Notes: generated from the letters alone by a model not told the origin. 64,000 nt of DNA from Pandoraea sputorum (GCF_000814845.2 NZ_CP010431.2:62001-126000); one strand, 5' to 3'. Positions 1 through 9,541 are shown, counted from the stretch's first letter. Numbers and translations are program-made.

Positions 1-2
1 GC

Positions 3-3000
3 GTCTCCGGCTCCGGTAAGTCGACGCTGGTGCAGGACATTCTCAGCCCGGCGCTGGCGCGTCACTTCGGTGACCCGACCGAAGCGCCGGGTGCGCACGA
101 CGAACTGATCGGTGCCGAGCAACTGTCGGGCGTCGTGTTCGTCGACCAGTCGCCTATCGGCAAGACAGCGCGCTCGAATCCGGCAAGTTACGTCGGCGCA
201 TTCGACGAAATCCGCAAGCTGTTCGCCGCTGAGCCGGTTGCGCTGCAACGCGGTTATAACGCCAGCACGTTCAGCTTCAACTCCGGTAATGGCCGTTGCC
301 CGACATGCGGCGGCTCGGGTTTCGAACACGTGGAGATGCAATTCCTGAGCGACGTGTATCTGCGTTGCCCGGATTGCGACGGCAAGCGCTACCGCGCCGA
401 AGTGCTGGACGTGAAGATCCAGCGTGCTATCCCCGGCGAAGCGATGCGCGAACTGAGCGTGTCGGACGTGCTGGAACTGACCGTCAACGAGGCCGTGAAG
501 CTGTTCTCGTCGGATCGTGACGTGCTGCGTGTGTTGCAGCCGATCGTGGACGTCGGTCTCGAATATGTGAAGCTCGGCCAGCCTGTGCCGACGCTCTCCG
601 GTGGCGAAGCGCAACGTCTGAAGCTCGCCGGTTTCCTGGCAGAAGCAGCACAGAAGAAGACGGCGAGCGGACAGAAGGTCGCGCATCGTGGCCGTCTCTT
701 CATCTTCGACGAACCGACGACCGGGCTGCACTTCGACGACATTGCGAAGCTCATGCGCGCGTTCGGCAAGTTGCTCGATGCAGGCAATTCGCTGCTCGTC
801 ATCGAACACAATCTGGACGTGGTGCGTGCGGCCGACTGGATCATCGACCTCGGGCCGGAAGGCGGCGAAGGCGGTGGCGAAGTGTTGTGTGCGGGGACGC
901 TTGCGCACGTCGTGGCGTGCGAAGGGTCGCATACCGGGCGCGCACTGGCCGAGTACGAACGTACGGTAGTCGCGCCCGCTCAGGCTGTGGCAGCGGGTAA
1001 GGAGTCGGATAAGGAGCCGGATAAGGCGTCGAGCGATGCCGGGATGCCGCTGCAAACGGCATTGCGTGCTGCGCGTGCACATCGTAAGCCTGCGGGTGGC
1101 GACGACATTCGCATCGTCAATGCGCGCGAGCACAACCTGAAGTCGCTCGACGTCGCGATTCCGCGTGGCAAGTTCAGCGTCATCACCGGTGTGTCGGGCT
1201 CGGGCAAATCGACGCTCGCGTTCGACATCCTGTTCAACGAAGGGCAGCGCCGTTACCTCGAATCGCTCAACGCGTATGCGCGGTCCATCGTGCAGCCCGC
1301 GGGGCGTCCCGAAGTGGATGCCGTGTACGGTATTCCGCCAACGGTGGCCATCGAGCAACGGTTGTCGCGGGGTGGACGCAAGAGTACCGTCGCGACGACC
1401 ACGGAAGTCTGGCACTTCCTGCGTCTGCTGTACGTGAAGCTCGGCATTCAGCATTGCATCCACGACGGCGCGCCGGTGACGGCACAAAGCCCCGACTCCA
1501 TCGTTGCGCAACTCATGCGCGACCGTCGCGGACAGCACGTAGGGCTGCTCGCACCGCTCGTCGTCGGACGTAAGGGGATTTACACCGATCTGGCGAAATG
1601 GGCCAAGGCACGCGGTCATTCGCATCTGCGTGTCGACGGCGTTTTCCTGCCGGTCGATCCGTGGCCGAAGCTCGACCGCTTCCGCGAACACACCATCGAG
1701 TTGCCGGTCGGCGATGTCGTGGTGACGCCCGAGAACGAAGGCTTGCTGCGCACATTGCTCGCGGCGGCGCTGGAGCTGGGCAAGGGCGTGATGCATCTGC
1801 TCGCCCCGCTCGACGGGCTGGGCGACACGATGACCGACGAGCAACCGGGCGAAGGCGTGGGCGAGATCGAGGTGTTCTCGGTCAAGCGGGCGTGTCCGGT
1901 TTGCGGCACGAGCTACCCGGATCTCGATCCGCGCATGTTCTCGTTCAACAGCAAGCACGGCTGGTGCACGACGTGCGTCGGTACGGGGCTCGCACTCACG
2001 CGCGAACAGCGTGAAGCGTTCGACGATACCGTCCTCAATCAGGACAATCGCGGCCGCGAGCATTCGCTGCCGTCGCAGGATCAGGAGCCGGAAGATGTGG
2101 GCGATCAGCCGTGCCCGGATTGCCACGGCGCGCGCCTGAACGGTGTGGCGCGTGCGGTGACGTTCGACGAACACGCCATCTCCGAAGTCGCGCAATGGAC
2201 CGTGACGGACGTGCGTCAGTGGATTCAGGGCCTCGAACTGCAAGGTCGGGATGCGAGCATCGCCCGCGATCTGATCAGCGAAATTCAGGGGCGTCTGGAA
2301 TTTCTGGAAGAGGTGGGCCTCGGCTACCTCACGCTCGACCGCGCCGCACCGACGCTCTCGGGTGGCGAGTCGCAACGTATTCGTCTCGCGGCGCAACTCG
2401 GCAGTAACTTGCAGGGCGTGTGCTACGTGCTGGACGAGCCGACCATCGGCCTGCACCCGCGCGACAACGGCATTCTGCTCGGCGCGCTGCGCAAGCTTGG
2501 CGATCAGGGCAACACGCTGGTCGTGGTCGAGCACGATGAGGACACGATTCGTCGCGCGGATCACATCATCGATATCGGCCCGGGGGCAGGCAAGCGGGGT
2601 GGCATGCTCGTTGCGCAGGGCAATGTGGAGGATCTCGCCTCGCATCCCGATTCGCTGACCGGCAAGTTCCTCGCCCATCCGTTGCAGCATCCGATTCAGC
2701 CGCGCCGCGAGGTGGTGACACCGGCCAAGGGAGCTGAGGCCGTTCCGTCGAACTGGCTGACGGTGCACGGCGCAACGCTTCATAACCTGAAGAACGTGAC
2801 CGCCTCGCTACCGTTGTCGCGACTCACGGCGATCACGGGTGTGTCCGGTTCCGGCAAGTCGACGCTCGCGCGCGATGTGCTGATGACGAACCTGCTCGAC
2901 GCCGTGGGGCGTTCGGTGTTGTCGTCGCCCGCGGAGCGTCGTGCGCGCAAGGGCACGGTGCGCCATGCAGTGAAGGCAGACGGCAAGCCGCGCGCGAAGT

Positions 3001-3941
3001 CGGAAGCGCCCGCAGAGCCGCGTCGTCCGGTGGTGCATGCGTGGCACGGATGCGAATCCGTGACAGGCTGGGAGACGATCGATCGTGTGCTCGAAGTCGA
3101 CCAGACGCCCATCGGCAAGACACCGCGTTCGTGTCCGGCTACCTACATCGGCTTCTGGGACACCATCCGACGTCTGTTCGCCGACACCCTCGAAGCCCGC
3201 GCGCGCGGCTACTCGGCCTCGCGCTTCTCGTTCAACACGGGCGAGGGCCGGTGTCCGGCCTGTGAAGGTCAGGGTGTGCGGACCATCGGCATGAGCTTCC
3301 TTGCGGACGTGAAGGTGCTGTGCGACGTCTGCCACGGGCAGCGCTTCAACGCCGAAACATTGGCGGTGACGTGGCGCGGCAAGAGCATCGGCGACGTGCT
3401 GACGATGGAAGTCGACGAAGCCGTTGAGTTCTTCGCGTCGATGCCGAGCATTGCGCATCCGCTGCAACTGATGAAGGACGTCGGGCTGGGGTACCTCACG
3501 CTGGGGCAGCCGTCGCCGACGTTGTCGGGTGGCGAAGCGCAACGTATCAAGCTGGTGACGGAACTGACCAAGGTGCGCGACGACATTACGCGTCGTGGAC
3601 AGAAATCGCCGCACACGCTGTACGTTCTCGACGAGCCGACGGTCGGGTTGCACATGGCGGACGTGGCACGTCTGATCAACGTGCTGCACCGGCTGGTGAA
3701 CGGCGGACATACGGTCGTCGTCATCGAGCACAACCTCGATGTGATTGCCGAAGCCGACTGGATCGTCGACATGGGGCCCGAGGGCGGCAAGGACGGCGGT
3801 ACCGTGGTGGCCGCCACATCGCCGGACGAGCTGGCGAAGGTCAAGGCAAGCCACACTGGCATCGCACTCAAACCGGTGCTCGCGCAGACGGCCGGAACCG
3901 GTGCCACGGTGGTTATGCCGGAGGAAGCGACCGCGAAATAA
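3..3941 (+). CDS. uvrA: UvrA-family excinuclease ABC subunit, four-module form (5' end outside window)
   Basis: ABC-type ATPase of the UvrA family, the damage-recognition subunit of nucleotide excision repair. The reading frame is open from base 3, so the gene starts upstream; about 1312 residues are visible. Seen in order: Walker A (GSGKST) at the window edge, CxxC zinc-module pairs near 299 and 366, signature SGGEAQ near 600 and Walker B FDEPTTGLH near 706. A second ATPase follows, with Walker A near 1195, CxxC pairs near 1894-2120, SGGESQ near 2358 and LDEPTIGLH near 2430. A third has Walker A near 2842, SGGEAQ near 3523 and LDEPTVGLH near 3630. Ordinary UvrA is about 950 residues with two ATPase modules. 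Here the tail of one module plus two more half-repeats implies a fused, roughly double-length UvrA, a form I recall from Burkholderia relatives. Whether it is the main repair UvrA or a second copy cannot be told from the window. Confidence 0.93.
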   Translation, partial: VSGSGKSTLVQDILSPALARHFGDPTEAPGAHDELIGAEQLSGVVFVDQSPIGKTARSNPASYVGAFDEIRKLFAAEPVALQRGYNASTFSFNSGNGRCPTCGGSGFEHVEMQFLSDVYLRCPDCDGKRYRAEVLDVKIQRAIPGEAMRELSVSDVLELTVNEAVKLFSSDRDVLRVLQPIVDVGLEYVKLGQPVPTLSGGEAQRLKLAGFLAEAAQKKTASGQKVAHRGRLFIFDEPTTGLHFDDIAKLMRAFGKLLDAGNSLLVIEHNLDVVRAADWIIDLGPEGGEGGGEVLCAGTLAHVVACEGSHTGRALAEYERTVVAPAQAVAAGKESDKEPDKASSDAGMPLQTALRAARAHRKPAGGDDIRIVNAREHNLKSLDVAIPRGKFSVITGVSGSGKSTLAFDILFNEGQRRYLESLNAYARSIVQPAGRPEVDAVYGIPPTVAIEQRLSRGGRKSTVATTTEVWHFLRLLYVKLGIQHCIHDGAPVTAQSPDSIVAQLMRDRRGQHVGLLAPLVVGRKGIYTDLAKWAKARGHSHLRVDGVFLPVDPWPKLDRFREHTIELPVGDVVVTPENEGLLRTLLAAALELGKGVMHLLAPLDGLGDTMTDEQPGEGVGEIEVFSVKRACPVCGTSYPDLDPRMFSFNSKHGWCTTCVGTGLALTREQREAFDDTVLNQDNRGREHSLPSQDQEPEDVGDQPCPDCHGARLNGVARAVTFDEHAISEVAQWTVTDVRQWIQGLELQGRDASIARDLISEIQGRLEFLEEVGLGYLTLDRAAPTLSGGESQRIRLAAQLGSNLQGVCYVLDEPTIGLHPRDNGILLGALRKLGDQGNTLVVVEHDEDTIRRADHIIDIGPGAGKRGGMLVAQGNVEDLASHPDSLTGKFLAHPLQHPIQPRREVVTPAKGAEAVPSNWLTVHGATLHNLKNVTASLPLSRLTAITGVSGSGKSTLARDVLMTNLLDAVGRSVLSSPAERRARKGTVRHAVKADGKPRAKSEAPAEPRRPVVHAWHGCESVTGWETIDRVLEVDQTPIGKTPRSCPATYIGFWDTIRRLFADTLEARARGYSASRFSFNTGEGRCPACEGQGVRTIGMSFLADVKVLCDVCHGQRFNAETLAVTWRGKSIGDVLTMEVDEAVEFFASMPSIAHPLQLMKDVGLGYLTLGQPSPTLSGGEAQRIKLVTELTKVRDDITRRGQKSPHTLYVLDEPTVGLHMADVARLINVLHRLVNGGHTVVVIEHNLDVIAEADWIVDMGPEGGKDGGTVVAATSPDELAKVKASHTGIALKPVLAQTAGTGATVVMPEEATAK

Positions 3942-3969
3942 TCGGCCAGCCGGATATTCGCTGTAGCCC

Positions 3970-4006
3970 GACGGGACGCCTGATACAGGCGTCCCGTCTT
4001 TATTTG
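3970..4006 (+). terminator. Rho-independent terminator of uvrA
   Basis: A perfect 13-bp stem (3970-3982 with 3986-3998) has a 3-base loop and is followed by a T-rich run. It lies 28 bp after the uvrA stop codon. Confidence 0.85.
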
Positions 4007-4195
4007 CGGCTCAGGAGGCGTAAATCGTATACGAAATAATATTCGACGCGACACGCCAAGACGTTTCTTATTATTTCAAAAATAGAAATTAGAAATAGAC
4101 AATTATCGACTTTATTGCGATAGGTGCGACTAATACACTTCAACTGTCGACGATGAATTGAACATCGCCTCTTTCAGACAGACAGGAGAAACACC

Positions 4196-4504
4196 ATGAA
4201 GCGCACTCTTATTACCTCTGCCCTCGTTTCCGCAATGCTCGCCGTCTCGGCCGGTTCGGCTTTCGCCAGCGACGCTTTTGACGGTCCTTCGGAATTCTCG
4301 TGGGTTCCGCAAACCAGCGTGCTGACCCGCGCACAAGTTCGTGAAGAACTGGTGCAGGCGCAAAAGGCCGGTCTCGTGGTCCAACACGACTCTGTGTACC
4401 CGAAGGCAGTCCCGAGCGCACAACCGGCAACGGCCAGCGCCCCGGTCACGATGGGTTCGGTTGGCGGGCTGCAAAAAGCCGGTACGACCTACTTCGGTAA
4501 CTAA
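4196..4504 (+). CDS. DUF4148 family small secreted protein
   Basis: A 102-residue protein with a clear Sec signal peptide (Lys/Arg start, hydrophobic stretch, cleavage after AFA near residue 24). The mature part carries the DUF4148 signature LTRAQVREELVQA, in which a serine/threonine-arginine start is followed by an amphipathic helix. The last residues are KAGTTYFGN. A good ribosome site (caggag) lies 8 bases before the ATG. An AT-rich upstream stretch (about 4020-4135) contrasts with the GC-rich background and probably holds the promoter. DUF4148 proteins are abundant in Burkholderiaceae and have no established function; periplasmic location is inferred from the signal. A second member lies at 13384, and a relative sharing only the C-terminal motif lies at 12386. 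Confidence 0.88.
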   Translation: MKRTLITSALVSAMLAVSAGSAFASDAFDGPSEFSWVPQTSVLTRAQVREELVQAQKAGLVVQHDSVYPKAVPSAQPATASAPVTMGSVGGLQKAGTTYFGN

Positions 4505-4594
4505 TCGCACTTGCGAATCGCTGTACTTGCCGTAACCCCGTGAGCCAGCGCTAACGCAGCGCGACGTGACTCCGGGAAAGCAGTCTCCGATACC

Positions 4595-4630
4595 AAATCG
4601 GCCGCCTTGTTTGCGGCCGATTTTGTTTTG
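4595..4630 (+). terminator. Terminator of the DUF4148 gene
   Basis: An 11-bp stem (4595-4605 with 4613-4623) with a 7-base loop is followed by TTTTG repeats. Confidence 0.75.
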
Positions 4631-4677
4631 GGCGCAGGCTTTTCATTTCGACGCGCTCCGTCAGGTAGCGCAACACT

Positions 4678-4922
4678 TGTGGAAAAGCCTGTAGATAACC
4701 TTGTTAGCAAGCTGTGGCAGGGTTGTGGGTAAGCCTGTGGATACTCGTGGGATATGCGGTGGAAAAGCGGGGTAAAAGTCGGCAAAAAGATGTGAATAAC
4801 CCGTGAGTATCCAGTGGATATGTGGTGAATTTCCTGTGCATGACCCCGGGACAATCCTGTGGATTTCCTGTGGGAATCTGTGAGATTTCTGTGATTAACC
4901 TGTGGATGGCCTGTGGATAGAT
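4678..4922 (+). repeat. Array of about 22 degenerate 11-12 bp units resembling DnaA boxes
   Basis: This fills most of the 499-bp gap between the DUF4148 gene and the hydrolase. Units begin with TGTG or a close variant, at 4678, 4690, 4702, 4713, 4724, 4736, 4746, 4758, 4769, about 4779, 4791, 4802, 4813, 4824, 4835, about 4846, 4858, 4869, 4879, 4890, 4901 and 4912. The best units (TGTAGATAA, TGTGGGTAA, TGTGGATAC, TGTGAATAA, TGTGGATAG) differ by one base from TGTGGATAA, the complement of the DnaA box TTATCCACA. All point the same way and are spaced about one helical turn apart. No dnaA, dnaN, parA or parB gene is near, so this is not an ordinary oriC. A DnaA-titrating or other protein-binding locus is possible. 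The array itself is seen; the binding protein is inferred. Confidence 0.7.
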
Positions 4923-5003
4923 TTGCACAAGCCGGTCGCAGACGCCCGTCTGGTCTGCCTCTATGGCAATACGCCTGCCGACAGGTCGGAAAAACCGCGA
5001 AAC

Positions 5004-5930
5004 TTACTTCCCAAAAGCTGCACCCAAAAATTCGGTAACGCGATTTATCGCGTCATCGCGCGCCTCGGGCTGGGTGCCGGTGATCGGCACGATGTGCGTT
5101 TTGGGATGGGTGAACTCGGGGCGCGAGCGGACCGGGAGATTCGGATAATCGAAGTCGTGATACGCGCCCGGATAGATGTGGAACGTAATCGGTGCGCCTT
5201 GCGCGGTAACGTCTTTCACGAACGCGTCGCACGGGGCCGCCTGGGTCCAGACGTCCTCCGCGCCCGTGAGCAACAGCAGCGGAATCCTTGTCGACCAGTT
5301 CGCGCCCTGCGCGCGGGTATTGCACCAGCCGGGATAGAACGCAACGGCGGCCACGAAGTCCGGCGAAGATGTCGCATTCTGTGTGCGACCGGGACCTTTG
5401 GGGCCGATGGCGAACAGCGTGGACCCGCCACCATGCGACCACCCCATCAACGCGATCCGGTCCGACCGGATACCCGGTATCGATTGCAGGTAACGCAACG
5501 CGCCATAAGCGTCGCGCGGGCGTTCCTCCCAAGGGCGCACCGGCCCACCTTTCGCACATTCGCTGCCTTGCCCCCGCGAAGTGAAACTGTCGACCATGAG
5601 CACCGCATACCCTTGCGCATTGAACCGCTGCGCCCAGTCCAGTTCGCGACGGTCGATCGCGCCCTTGCGCGAGAACATGCCGTTACAGCCATGCATGAAG
5701 ACCACGGCCGGTGTCGGCGCGCTGGCATTGGCCGCACGGAACAGATAGGCGTCGATCATCACGGGGGCGCCATTGGCATCCTTGTCCAGCGACGGGAGGC
5801 TGAGCTTTTCTTGCGCCTCGGCGTTGCCGGTCGAGACGAAAGCGAGCGCGGACATTACCGTGAGGGCGATGGCAAACGAAGCGACGGCGCGATTCGCGCG
5901 AGCGGTGCACGGCAGCGACGTAGCGGGCAT
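5004..5930 (-). CDS. Secreted dienelactone-hydrolase-like alpha/beta hydrolase
   Basis: A 308-residue alpha/beta hydrolase with an N-terminal hydrophobic signal (about residues 15-40, ending AEAQ), so probably periplasmic. Family features are seen in order: the oxyanion strand VVFMHGCNG, the nucleophile elbow GWSHGG with its serine, an acidic loop GAEDVW and the catalytic histidine in GAYHDFD. Four or more cysteines in the mature part may form disulfides. It most resembles the dienelactone hydrolase family, which cleaves small esters and lactones; the substrate is unknown. It stands alone, with the DnaA-box-like array behind its 3' end and metY divergent upstream. Confidence 0.85.
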   Translation of the reverse strand: MPATSLPCTARANRAVASFAIALTVMSALAFVSTGNAEAQEKLSLPSLDKDANGAPVMIDAYLFRAANASAPTPAVVFMHGCNGMFSRKGAIDRRELDWAQRFNAQGYAVLMVDSFTSRGQGSECAKGGPVRPWEERPRDAYGALRYLQSIPGIRSDRIALMGWSHGGGSTLFAIGPKGPGRTQNATSSPDFVAAVAFYPGWCNTRAQGANWSTRIPLLLLTGAEDVWTQAAPCDAFVKDVTAQGAPITFHIYPGAYHDFDYPNLPVRSRPEFTHPKTHIVPITGTQPEARDDAINRVTEFLGAAFGK

Positions 5931-6182
5931 AAGGAGTCTTCGCCAGGAAGTGCGGCCGCCGGTCTCGGCACCGCTATTTGCCCGACTTTAGCGCGTGTTT
6001 GCGCCACCGTGTCGCTCGCCATATTACGAACGGTTGCAAGCCCTTCGGCCGTTCCTCGCTAAGCATCCATGCATCGGAGATAAGACGGTGCGTCGCCGCA
6101 GATTAGAATGCCATCGGAGACCTAAGCAATGCATCGATCCGTTCCGTCAACGGAACGTTCTATCTTCCCGGAGACATTCGAC

Positions 6183-7499
6183 ATGGCAGACAACAACGAC
6201 AAACGCGACACCGCGTCACAAGCGCCCCAATGGCGACTCGAAACACTGGCCGTGCACGGCGGGTACCGTCCCGATCCGACCACGCGCGCGGTTGCCGTTC
6301 CGATCTATCAGACGGTGGCGTACGCCTTCGACGATACGCAGCACGGTGCGGACCTGTTCGACCTCAAGGTGCCCGGGAACATCTACACACGCATCATGAA
6401 CCCGACGCAGGACGTGCTGGAGCAGCGCGTCGCGGCGCTTGAAGGCGGGGTGGCGGCGCTGGCGCTCGCGTCCGGTCAGGCGGCGGTGACCTATGCGATT
6501 CAGACGATTGCCGAGGCGGGCGACAACATCGTCGCGGCCAGCACGCTCTATGGCGGCACCTACAACCTGCTGGCACACACGTTACCGCTCTCGGGCATTA
6601 CCACGCGTTTCGCCGATCCGCGCGAACCGGAATCCTTCGAGCCGCTGATCGACGAGAAGACGAAAGCCATCTTCGCGGAGTCGGTCGGCAACCCGCTGGG
6701 CAACATCACCGATATCGCGAAGCTCGCCGAGATCGCGCATCGTCACGGCATTCCGCTCATCATCGACAACACTGTGCCGTCGCCTTACCTGCTGCGTCCG
6801 TTCGAACATGGGGCGGACATCGTGGTGCATTCGCTAACGAAGTATCTCGGCGGGCACGGTACGAGCCTCGGCGGCGCCATCGTCGACTCCGGAAAATTCC
6901 CGTGGGCGGAACACAAGACCCGCTTCAAGCGACTCAACGAACCGGATGTGAGCTATCACGGTGTGGTGTACACGGAAGCGTTCGGACCGGCCGCATACAT
7001 CGGTCGTGCGCGCGTGGTGCCGCTGCGCAATACCGGTGCGGCCATCTCGCCGTTCAACGCGTTCCAGATTCTTCAGGGCATCGAGACGCTCGCGCTGCGC
7101 CTCGACCGCATCACCGACAACGCGCTAAAGATCGCCCAGTATCTGAAGACGCATCCGAAGGTGGAGTGGGTGAACTATGCGGGCCTGCCGGAGCACCCGG
7201 ACCACGGGCTGGTGAAAAAGTATCTGTCGGGACGCGGCCCGGGCATCCTCACCTTCGGCGTGAAAGGCGGCCACGCCGCCGGTGCCGCGTTCCAGGACGC
7301 GCTGCAACTCTTCACGCGTCTGGTCAACATCGGCGACGCCAAGTCGCTCGCCACGCACCCGGCATCGACCACGCACCGTCAACTGTCGCCGGACGAACTG
7401 CGCAAGGCCGGGGTGAGCGAGGAGACAGTGCGTCTGTCCATCGGCATCGAGCACATCGACGACCTGCTCGCCGATCTGGATCAGGCGCTTCGCAAGTAA
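6183..7499 (+). CDS. metY: O-acetylhomoserine sulfhydrylase (Cys/Met metabolism PLP enzyme)
   Basis: A 438-residue PLP enzyme of the Cys/Met metabolism family, closest to O-acetylhomoserine aminocarboxypropyltransferase, which makes homocysteine from O-acetylhomoserine and sulfide. Motifs seen: the N-terminal LAVHGGYRPDP, typical of MetY, the cofactor-binding region ALASGQAA, and the PLP lysine in HSLTKYLGGHG at about K220. Length fits MetY (about 430) better than MetZ or MetB (about 390). An in-frame ATG exists 54 bases upstream, but the chosen ATG has a ggaga ribosome site at the right distance. A 7-bp hairpin (6140-6157) lies just upstream in the leader; no known SAM riboswitch pattern was recognised. 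Confidence 0.92.
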   Translation: MADNNDKRDTASQAPQWRLETLAVHGGYRPDPTTRAVAVPIYQTVAYAFDDTQHGADLFDLKVPGNIYTRIMNPTQDVLEQRVAALEGGVAALALASGQAAVTYAIQTIAEAGDNIVAASTLYGGTYNLLAHTLPLSGITTRFADPREPESFEPLIDEKTKAIFAESVGNPLGNITDIAKLAEIAHRHGIPLIIDNTVPSPYLLRPFEHGADIVVHSLTKYLGGHGTSLGGAIVDSGKFPWAEHKTRFKRLNEPDVSYHGVVYTEAFGPAAYIGRARVVPLRNTGAAISPFNAFQILQGIETLALRLDRITDNALKIAQYLKTHPKVEWVNYAGLPEHPDHGLVKKYLSGRGPGILTFGVKGGHAAGAAFQDALQLFTRLVNIGDAKSLATHPASTTHRQLSPDELRKAGVSEETVRLSIGIEHIDDLLADLDQALRK

Positions 7500-7573
7500 G
7501 CGGGTTGCAGTTTCGACAGGCGCAACGATTATCGTCGCGCCCGTCACTGCGAAATACCGCGAAATGCGGCAAG

Positions 7574-7605
7574 AAGCCGTGAATTGGTGCGCGAATTCAC
7601 GGCTT
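7574..7605 (+). terminator. Possible terminator hairpin after metY
   Basis: A perfect 12-bp stem (7574-7585 with 7594-7605) with an 8-base loop, 75 bp after the metY stop. There is no T-run behind it, so it may instead be a factor-dependent or leader structure. Confidence 0.4.
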
Positions 7606-7753
7606 GTCCCGAACCTCATTTACGTCCAATTCTGACGGAGTATGATGCGCGGCAGCCGGTTGGGGGCAGGTGACCGGCACCGCCGTCATATGACTGTCAC
7701 GAAAACGTCATCATGCCGGCGTACTGTCCTTGCCCATTTCTCAAGGATTGCGC

Positions 7754-8605
7754 ATGGACTATTTGCAAGTGCTGGTGCTCGCCATCGTGCAGGGCGTGGC
7801 GGAGTTGCTCCCGGTGTCGAGTTCCGCACACGTCATCATGGCCGAGAAGCTGATGGGGCTCGATCCGTCGACGCCCGCCATGACGTTGCTGCTCGTGATG
7901 CTGCACACCGGCACCATGCTCGCCGTGATCGTCTACTTCTGGAAGTCGTGGCGCGAACGTTACTTCTCTTCGAAGCACGATTTCATTCACAACGCGAAGC
8001 AGGTCATCATTGCGACGGCCTTCACCGGCGTGATCGGTCTGGCGCTGATGTTCTTCATCGAGAAGGTGTTGATGCGCGGCTCCGAACACGCCGAGATCGA
8101 GCATCTGTTCGGCAATCTGTACATCATCTCCGCCGGTCTCGCGATGGCGGGCATTCTGATCCTGATTTCGGGCCGCAAGCGTGCGCCGATGGGCGATCGT
8201 CCGATGCGCGGCAGCGACTCTGCGTGGATCGGCGCGGTGCAGGGTGTCTGCCTGCCGTTCCGTGGTTTCTCGCGCTCGGGTTCAACCATCTCCACGGGCA
8301 TGCTGCGCGGGCTCGACAAGGTGCGCGTCGAGGAATTCAGCTTCGCGCTGGCGGTGGTTCTCACCCCACCGGTCATCGTCAAAGAGGCTTACCGTCTGTA
8401 TAAGTCGGGCGGCGCTCAGACGCTCTCCGGTCACTTCATGTCGGTGCTCACGCCGAGCCTCGTCGGCATGGTGTTCAGCTTCCTTGCGGGACTGATTGCG
8501 CTGCGCTGGCTGTCGCGCTGGCTCGAGCACGGTCGCTGGTATCTGTTCGGCATTTACTGCCTCGTGGCGTCGGCCGTCGTGCTCGTCTCCAGCCAGTATC
8601 TGTAA
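7754..8605 (+). CDS. uppP: Undecaprenyl-diphosphatase UppP (BacA)
   Basis: A 283-residue integral membrane phosphatase that recycles undecaprenyl pyrophosphate to the lipid carrier used in peptidoglycan and O-antigen synthesis. Both family motifs are visible: the N-terminal glutamate region AIVQGVAELLPVSSSAH and the central RGFSRSGST, which corresponds to the usual PGxSRSG. Seven or more hydrophobic segments fit the family, and the length matches. The ATG just before DYLQVL is chosen because UppP proteins begin there. The gene ends exactly where the convergent LysR gene ends, with no spacer. Confidence 0.95.
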   Translation: MDYLQVLVLAIVQGVAELLPVSSSAHVIMAEKLMGLDPSTPAMTLLLVMLHTGTMLAVIVYFWKSWRERYFSSKHDFIHNAKQVIIATAFTGVIGLALMFFIEKVLMRGSEHAEIEHLFGNLYIISAGLAMAGILILISGRKRAPMGDRPMRGSDSAWIGAVQGVCLPFRGFSRSGSTISTGMLRGLDKVRVEEFSFALAVVLTPPVIVKEAYRLYKSGGAQTLSGHFMSVLTPSLVGMVFSFLAGLIALRWLSRWLEHGRWYLFGIYCLVASAVVLVSSQYL

Positions 8606-9469
8606 TCACACCAGCCCGGCGACGACGTCCAGAAAGGCCGCGATGGCGCGCGATGCGCGCCGCTCGGCCAGACAGACGATGACGGTGGTCGTCTCGACGC
8701 GTGCGTCACCGATGGCGACCGTCGCCAGCCGCTCGTCCGGCGTGTGTTCGCGTGCAGACACCGCCGCGATCCCCAGCCCGAGGATCACCGCTTCACGGAT
8801 CGCCTCACGGCTGCCGATCTCCATCGCCACGCTCGGCACCACACCCGCCTCCTGCATGGCCACTTCGAGCGCGTGACGCGTCGTCGACCCCGGTTCTCGC
8901 ATCAGCAGGGGTTCGTCCGCCAGATCAGTCAGTTTGACGCTGCGGCGTCGCGCGAAGCGATGCGTACGCGGCACCAGCAGCACGACCGGATGCGTGCGGT
9001 ACGGCACGGCGTGCAGACGTGCGTCGTCGTGATAGCGCGCCAGCACGGCGACGTCGGTGCGATACGCCAGCAGGCTCTCGATCATCTCCTCCGAATTGCC
9101 CGGCCGTACGGAGATGCGAATCCCCGGAAAGCGTGGTTGAAACGCCGCGACGATCTCCATCGCGTGATGCGGCCCCACCGCCCCCAGACGTAACTCCCCG
9201 GTACGCAGCCCGCCATGCTCCTTGAGCAGGCTGAGCGCTTCCGCTTCGTCCGAAAAGATGCGCAGGCTCACCGAATACAGCGCTTTACCGGTCGGCGTCA
9301 GCGTCAGTCCGCGGCCGTGGCGATAGAACAGCTCAACCCCATACGTTTCCTCCAGCGCCCGGATCTGTGTCGTCATCGTTGGCTGACTGACGTGCAACGC
9401 CTGCGCAGCACGCGTGACGCTGCCGTGGCGCGCGACTGCGTGAAACGAACGCAACTGGGTAATCCGCAT
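8606..9469 (-). CDS. LysR-type regulator, probably of aminoethylphosphonate-associated genes
   Basis: A 287-residue LysR regulator. The N-terminal winged helix-turn-helix (residues 1-60) contains [23 protein letters not shown]; the rest is the two-lobed substrate-binding domain starting near residue 90 ([13 protein letters not shown]). It is divergent from the iron-dependent alcohol dehydrogenase at 9619, with a 149-bp spacer. The pairing recalls the LysR subfamily linked to aminoethylphosphonate catabolism. That assignment comes from memory of the family and from context; the LysR class itself is certain. Confidence 0.9.
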   Translation of the reverse strand: MRITQLRSFHAVARHGSVTRAAQALHVSQPTMTTQIRALEETYGVELFYRHGRGLTLTPTGKALYSVSLRIFSDEAEALSLLKEHGGLRTGELRLGAVGPHHAMEIVAAFQPRFPGIRISVRPGNSEEMIESLLAYRTDVAVLARYHDDARLHAVPYRTHPVVLLVPRTHRFARRRSVKLTDLADEPLLMREPGSTTRHALEVAMQEAGVVPSVAMEIGSREAIREAVILGLGIAAVSAREHTPDERLATVAIGDARVETTTVIVCLAERRASRAIAAFLDVVAGLV

Positions 9470-9490
9470 CGATGTCGCTCCCGTGACGAG

Positions 9491-9541
9491 GTATAGGTTT
9501 TATCAATAGATTGACGAAAAAATGTGAATTGGAAGTATAGG
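9491..9541. promoter_or_regulatory. Candidate LysR operator in a divergent promoter
   Basis: The spacer between the LysR and dehydrogenase genes holds a direct repeat GTATAGG (9491-9497 and 9535-9541, 44 bp apart, about four helical turns). Between them is the palindrome TCAATAGATTGA (9503-9514; 5-bp arms, 2-bp centre). Both are AT-rich islands in GC-rich DNA. Confidence 0.4.

Noticed and set aside
4678..4922. Chromosomal replication origin
   Set aside because: The units resemble DnaA boxes, but there is no dnaA, dnaN, gidA, rpmH or par gene nearby and no clear AT-rich unwinding element; kept as a DnaA-box-like array only.
4902..6062. 386-residue plus-strand frame across the secreted hydrolase
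   Set aside because: It runs opposite a hydrolase with signal peptide and catalytic triad and begins inside the repeat array.
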